Below are positions 60,291-64,000 of a stretch of 64,000 nucleotides of DNA, one piece after another. Both the position numbers and the translations under genes were made by a program. The stretch lies in the NCBI RefSeq assembly GCF_039545135.1, contig NZ_BAABRU010000003.1, positions 310,001 to 374,000 on the forward strand, in the 5' to 3' direction. The stretch is from Herpetosiphon gulosus (GTDB lineage: Bacteria > Chloroflexota > Chloroflexia > Chloroflexales > Herpetosiphonaceae). The notes beneath the pieces were generated by a model that saw nothing but the letters and a program-made list of their open reading frames with translations, had not been told where the DNA came from and ran no database searches. Each line of letters starts with the position of its first letter. Position 1 is the first letter of the stretch.

Positions 60291-61031
60291 ATGCAACATT
60301 TTTACAATAGCGATCTCGGCCAGATTCTTGCGCTTGATCCCAACCAAACCTACGCCGCAATTCCCGTGATTTGTGCCATGCTCGAAATTCCGCATGCGTC
60401 GCAGATCAAACGGATCAAAGCCCATGCGACGCTAGCAGCAGGCTTACGTCAACTAAAAGTACCCAACCTTGATGGCGAGGATGAACGTCAAGCCTGTTTG
60501 CGGATCGATTTGATTCCATTATGGGCGGCTGGGCTTGATCCCAACAGTGTCAGCGCCGAAGCTGCGCCAATTGTGCAAGCGCTGAGCAGCGAAATGGCCT
60601 CAGTACTTTGGCAGAGCTTTCGCCCACAAGCCTTTGAAACCAACGATCAACTATTACCCAATCGCTGGGAGCAAACTCAAGCTGAGGTGGCCTATCGCGG
60701 AGCCTTGGCCGTGGCCAACCTTACCCGTGAGCAAATGTTGCTTGAGCGCCAGCTGACCGCCGATGTTGAGGCTCGCGAAATGGGTGGAATGAGCGCCGAA
60801 ATTGAAGCTAATGCGGTGTTGTTGGCTCGCACCGTTCGGCGAGTAGCGCAGGTGGTTGGTGAACGCTCTCGGCGCAACGAATACCCAGCAATTTTCGATG
60901 GCTTATATCGCCAATGGGGCATCACCACCTATCGCCGCATGCCGCATGCTCGGCTCAACGAAGCCCTTGCTTGGCTCGAACGCTGGTATGGCGATGCCCT
61001 TGGCGAACCTGAGCCAATGCCCGATATTTAA
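60291..61031 (+). CDS. Phage-antirepressor-like protein (P22_AR_N-type N-terminus)
   Basis: 246 residues. Residues about 18-115 resemble the P22 antirepressor N-terminal domain: AIPVICAMLEIPHASQIKRI, a segment RQACLRIDLIPLWAAGLDPN, and VLWQSF. Residues about 170-235 resemble the ORF6C region of phage regulators (RRVAQVVGERSRRNE, FDGLYRQWGITTYRRM, LNEALAWLERWYGDAL). No other phage gene is near. It starts 20 bases after gatD on the same strand, so it is probably expressed with it. The domain match is from memory of the families. Confidence 0.78.
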   Translation: MQHFYNSDLGQILALDPNQTYAAIPVICAMLEIPHASQIKRIKAHATLAAGLRQLKVPNLDGEDERQACLRIDLIPLWAAGLDPNSVSAEAAPIVQALSSEMASVLWQSFRPQAFETNDQLLPNRWEQTQAEVAYRGALAVANLTREQMLLERQLTADVEAREMGGMSAEIEANAVLLARTVRRVAQVVGERSRRNEYPAIFDGLYRQWGITTYRRMPHARLNEALAWLERWYGDALGEPEPMPDI

Positions 61032-61128
61032 TTGAGGGGTCAGGGATTAGGGGCCAGTTTTACCCACAAAGAACACAAAGGAGACGAAGGATTCAACCCT
61101 CTGATCCCTAGCCCCTGACCCCTAGCCC
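61032..61128. repeat. Intergenic inverted repeat of GGGGTCAGGG/CCCTGACCCC words
   Basis: GGGGTCAGGGATTAGGGGCC on the left and CCCTAGCCCCTGACCCCTAG on the right, around ACAAAGAACACAAAGGAGAC. It separates the convergent antirepressor-like and SDR genes. The same words occur at 57580-57615. Confidence 0.65.
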
Positions 61129-61902
61129 CTAACCTAAAATTCCGCCGACTAAACTGCCGCCATCCATGGTCATAACTGTGCCAGTGGTGAAAGCAGCAGC
61201 ATCGCTCGCCAGATACAGCGCAGCGGCAGCAACCTCATCGACCGTGCCAATTCGACCTAAGGGCGTGCCAGCCACAATTTTTTGATTCAGATCTTCGTTA
61301 TCCCACAGGGCCGAGCTAAATTTAGTTTTGATTAGGCCCGGAGCCAAGGCATTGACCCGAATATTGCTTGGGCCTAATTCTTGGGCCAACTGCTTGGTCA
61401 TGGCAATGACGGCAGCCTTGGAAATACTATAAATGCCCATCGCGGTCGCAGGTTGCAAGCCAGCCACCGAGGCCACATTGATGATCGAGCCACCACCTTG
61501 ATTTTGCATGGCCTCAGCCGCCGCCTGGATCAACCAAAAGTAGCCTTTCACATTGACTTCATAGGTTTTATCCCATTGGGCTGCATCGGAGTTGAGCAAC
61601 GGGCCAAAGTGTGGGTTGGTAGCCGCATTATTAACCACAATATCGATGCGACCCCATTCTGCCAAGGTTTGCGCCACTACCGCCTGCACCTGTTCGCGCT
61701 TGCCAGTATGACAAGCCATGGCGAGCGCCATACCACCTGCTTGGTTGATACTATCAGCAACGGTTTGCAGGCTCTCCAATTTACGGGCACAAACCACGAC
61801 TTTGGCTCCGGCTTGGGCGAAATGTTGGGCAATTGCCTCGCCAATTCCACGTGATGCACCGGTTACAATTGCCACCTTGCCACTTAAATCGAATGTCGTC
61901 AT
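61129..61902 (-). CDS. Short-chain dehydrogenase/reductase (SDR)
   Basis: 257 residues. Cofactor motif [19 protein letters not shown], catalytic Ser in INVASVAG, and Tyr-x3-Lys in [12 protein letters not shown]-terminal [20 protein letters not shown] and GGSLVGG. Classical SDR, NADP(H) likely. Start chosen at MTTFDLSGK with AGGAG 8 bases upstream. Substrate unknown. Confidence 0.95.
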   Translation of the reverse strand: MTTFDLSGKVAIVTGASRGIGEAIAQHFAQAGAKVVVCARKLESLQTVADSINQAGGMALAMACHTGKREQVQAVVAQTLAEWGRIDIVVNNAATNPHFGPLLNSDAAQWDKTYEVNVKGYFWLIQAAAEAMQNQGGGSIINVASVAGLQPATAMGIYSISKAAVIAMTKQLAQELGPSNIRVNALAPGLIKTKFSSALWDNEDLNQKIVAGTPLGRIGTVDEVAAAALYLASDAAAFTTGTVMTMDGGSLVGGILG

Positions 61903-61980
61903 TGGCATTACTCCTAGTTCAAGGGCGAATACATAGATTGGATAGCAGCTCATGATCGCCTTGGATAATCGATACCTATC

Positions 61981-63186
61981 TTAGCAAAGATTGGGGTTCG
62001 CTTGTTCAAATTGATCAAGTTGGCGTTCCCGTGCCTCGGCCAGCAAGGTTTTGTAATTTGGGCCAGCAGGAATCCCTTGGGCTTGTAGATCACGCCCAGT
62101 CAATATGCTAGCAATTGGCCGTAAGTATTGCAGATAATACTTAATTTGGTGTTGAATTGATGTTGCTTGATTACTCGCCCATACCTCGAGCAGTAACGGT
62201 TCAAATGGGCTAAGCAAGCGATCAAGTTGGCCTGCCGAGAGCGTGGTTTGGGATAACGTTGCCTCAAATGCCACTAATTGCGGCCATTGCTCAACCATCA
62301 AGCGAATCGGTTTGGGCAAACTAAAGCGCTGGGTTTGGGTTTGGGCCGCGCTGGGGGCTAATTGGCTCATCAACAGCAACCACACGATCGCTAATTGCTG
62401 ATCGGACTGATTGGCAAGCAACGTTTGCGCCTGTTGATTAAGGCTGGCTGACCAACCACCAGAGCCAAATAATTGATTGAGCACACCCCAACTATCAGCC
62501 AAACTTAATGCTACTAAGGCACTCGGCTCAGTTAACAACAAACCTAATTCATTCCACAAACGAGCAGGCGTAGTTTGATCAAGCCATGGCAAGGCGTGTT
62601 GCAACAATATAGCGGTCTGCGGCTCAAGTTCAAAATTCAAACGCGCAGCAAAGCGAATTGCACGGAGAATGCGGGTTGGATCATTGATAAAACTCAGATC
62701 ATGCAATACCCGAATCAAACCATGCTGGAGATCAGCATAGCCATGTTGTGGATCAATTAATTCGGTTGGTTGGTTGATCAAGCGTAAAGCCAGACAATTG
62801 ATCGTAAAATCGCGGCGAGCCAAATCAGCAGCTAAATTGGCAAAACTGACGACTGGCAAGGCCGCAGGTTGAGGGTAATATTCACTGCGGGCTGAAATTA
62901 AATCCAAGCTACTATCCTGCCAACTCAGGGTTGCAGTGCCAAAAGGGGGGTGGGTATGCAGTTGATCCGGCCAAACGGCGGCCCAAACCTTGGCCAGCGC
63001 GATAGCATCGCCTTCAACCACAACATCAATATCACCAACTGGTCGCTCCAATAACCAATCGCGAACACAACCACCAACCAGATAGCAGGCGCAATTATGA
63101 GTATTAGCAGTTTGGATTAACCATTGCAAGCGTTGTTGCAATACAGGGCTTGCTTGGCGCAAAAAAGAATTTAAATCATACAACAT
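61981..63186 (-). CDS. CCA-adding enzyme / polynucleotide nucleotidyltransferase family protein
   Basis: 401 residues. Class II nucleotidyltransferase head: YLVGGCVRDWLLERPVGDIDVVVEG with the GG-x-VRD turn and the metal-binding Asp pair; then RRDFTINCLAL, HDLSFINDPTRILRAIRFAARLNFEL (the neck and body signatures). C-terminal DLQAQGIPAGPNYKTLLAEA is also family-typical. Adds or repairs the CCA end of tRNA, or acts as a poly(A) polymerase; the sequence alone does not separate the two. The start codon follows a poor ribosome site. Confidence 0.93.
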   Translation of the reverse strand: MLYDLNSFLRQASPVLQQRLQWLIQTANTHNCACYLVGGCVRDWLLERPVGDIDVVVEGDAIALAKVWAAVWPDQLHTHPPFGTATLSWQDSSLDLISARSEYYPQPAALPVVSFANLAADLARRDFTINCLALRLINQPTELIDPQHGYADLQHGLIRVLHDLSFINDPTRILRAIRFAARLNFELEPQTAILLQHALPWLDQTTPARLWNELGLLLTEPSALVALSLADSWGVLNQLFGSGGWSASLNQQAQTLLANQSDQQLAIVWLLLMSQLAPSAAQTQTQRFSLPKPIRLMVEQWPQLVAFEATLSQTTLSAGQLDRLLSPFEPLLLEVWASNQATSIQHQIKYYLQYLRPIASILTGRDLQAQGIPAGPNYKTLLAEARERQLDQFEQANPNLC

Positions 63187-63203
63187 TGCACGATCTCAAC
63201 AAA

Positions 63204-63234
63204 AATGCCCTCACTCGTATTGAGTGAGGGCATT
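63204..63234 (-). terminator. Terminator after the partial secreted-protein gene
   Basis: On the minus strand 13-bp arms AATGCCCTCACTC / GAGTGAGGGCATT followed by TTTTTG; lies just downstream of the stop at 63257. Confidence 0.85.
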
Positions 63235-63256
63235 GTAACCGACAATCGTTTAAGGT

Positions 63257-64000
63257 TTACGACGAACGGCCAACCAATGGCATGAAGATCTTGAACACTG
63301 CTTGAACTGCTTCGATAGCCACAGCTTCAGTGCCGGTATTGCTATCAGCGGCTGAGCTATATTCAAGGTTATTGGTCAAGGTTCCAGCTTGGGTTGCGCG
63401 AGCGCGGTAGCTGAACGTGCGCAAGCCTGGTTCGCCAGCACCCAACGAGGTACAAATGGTTGCACCTGCGGTTGGCAAGTTGGCGGCGGTTGAGCTATCA
63501 CCACTATAGTAGTAGGTGTTGCCAACCGTACCAGTCAAGTTTTCGATCCCAACTGCTACACCGTCAGCGAAGGTGGTCAAGTTGCCAGTGAGCGAACCGT
63601 AAACGGTACAGAACTCTGACTCAATGCCATCGGCGCGGGCATAGTTGGTAAAGTTGAGGTTCGAAGTAGGAGCATCAAATTGTTGAGCGTCTTCGTATTC
63701 AACTGCAACATACGGTACAGTTGGATCGTTTGGATTGACCCCATCAACAATCAAGATGTAATACTCACCACCACCAGTATCGGTAGCTGAAGTACCATCC
63801 AAGTCCAAGTCCGTCCAAAGGCCAGCGTACACCCCGTTAGGAGTTGCTGAGTTTGGCATATCTTGGGCAACATAGTTAGTATTGCCAGATGGAAGCGTTG
63901 GGTCGAATTGAATCAGACCGTTGCTCCATGGGCGAACAGCACCATAGTTCACATCATAGGCCCGAACCAGGAACGTGCCTAAGGTGAAGTTTGGTGCAGT
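63257..64000 (-). CDS. Secreted protein with Chloroflexota-type C-terminal tail (partial, N-terminus off the right edge)
   Basis: The frame is open through the right edge, so 247 residues are visible. Ser/Thr/Gly/Asn-rich with few Lys, as in extracellular proteins. Motifs such as GLWTDLDLDGTSATDTGGGE and YVAVEYEDAQQFDAP look like the nidogen-like or surface-protein beta domains seen in Chloroflexota. Two cysteine-bearing segments (ESEFCTVYGS, GATICTSLGAG) may form a disulfide. The end IFMPLVGRSS matches the array-protein tail type (x-[FY]-[LM]-P-x-x-x-[KR]). Function unknown. Confidence 0.8.
   Translation of the reverse strand, partial: TAPNFTLGTFLVRAYDVNYGAVRPWSNGLIQFDPTLPSGNTNYVAQDMPNSATPNGVYAGLWTDLDLDGTSATDTGGGEYYILIVDGVNPNDPTVPYVAVEYEDAQQFDAPTSNLNFTNYARADGIESEFCTVYGSLTGNLTTFADGVAVGIENLTGTVGNTYYYSGDSSTAANLPTAGATICTSLGAGEPGLRTFSYRARATQAGTLTNNLEYSSAADSNTGTEAVAIEAVQAVFKIFMPLVGRSS

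Noticed and set aside
60291-61031. Prophage remnant
   Set aside because: Only one phage-like regulator is present, with ordinary chromosomal genes on both sides and no integrase, capsid or att repeats.

Overview
The window looks like chromosomal DNA of a filamentous Chloroflexota bacterium, most likely Herpetosiphon or a close relative. This is inferred from the moderate GC content, the gene content, the large secreted beta-propeller proteins, the GC-rich palindromic intergenic repeats, and a recurring C-terminal tail of the type FLPYTSK or YLPFIAR on secreted proteins. No tRNA, rRNA, CRISPR array, insertion sequence or prophage was seen.

Layout. (1) 1-5480, minus strand: a cobalamin riboswitch with a terminator controls nrdA-nrdB-metE, i.e. 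B12-independent ribonucleotide reductase and B12-independent methionine synthase. The NrdB has Glu84 and Phe122 where Fe/Fe enzymes have Asp and Tyr, the signature of class Ic (Mn/Fe) enzymes. (2) 5481-27128: a type VII (WXG100/ESX-like) secretion locus. It holds four small WXG100-class proteins, a membrane-anchored pseudokinase with a Cys-rich N-terminus, a giant FtsK/SpoIIIE-type ATPase (2945 aa) with seven P-loop modules, a ubiquitin-like plus FHA protein, two long WXG100-headed effector candidates, their probable chaperone and immunity partners, and a secreted vWA-TM-FHA protein. (3) 27182-30857: a 2-oxoacid dehydrogenase operon (E1alpha, E1beta, E2). (4) 31004-35711: a small HhH protein, a TetR regulator with an aldo/keto reductase and a clear operator, a YfcE-like phosphoesterase, and a MacB-type ABC transporter. 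(5) 36069-39320: an SGNH hydrolase overlapping a UDP-GlcNAc 2-epimerase-like gene, then pyruvate kinase. (6) 39327-53887: five tandem paralogous secreted proteins (beta-propeller plus 0, 2 or 4 Ig/cadherin-like domains), one broken by a single-base frameshift. (7) 54262-64000: a thioredoxin-like protein, a RmlD-glycosyltransferase pair, an MFS transporter, a GatD-like amidotransferase followed by a phage-antirepressor-like gene, an SDR, a CCA-adding-enzyme homologue and a partial secreted protein.

The likely undescribed system is the type VII locus. It has WXG100 substrates, an EsaB/YukD-like protein and an EccC/EssC-like motor, but none of the usual EccB, EccD, EccE, mycosin, EsaA or EssA genes is visible in the window. 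The motor carries about twice the usual number of ATPase modules, in alternating intact and degenerate form. Two FHA proteins and a pseudokinase with membrane anchors suggest phospho-dependent or scaffold-type control. The effector genes sit in short transcription units, each with its own promoter and terminator. All functional statements come from reading the sequence and family knowledge; no database search was run.
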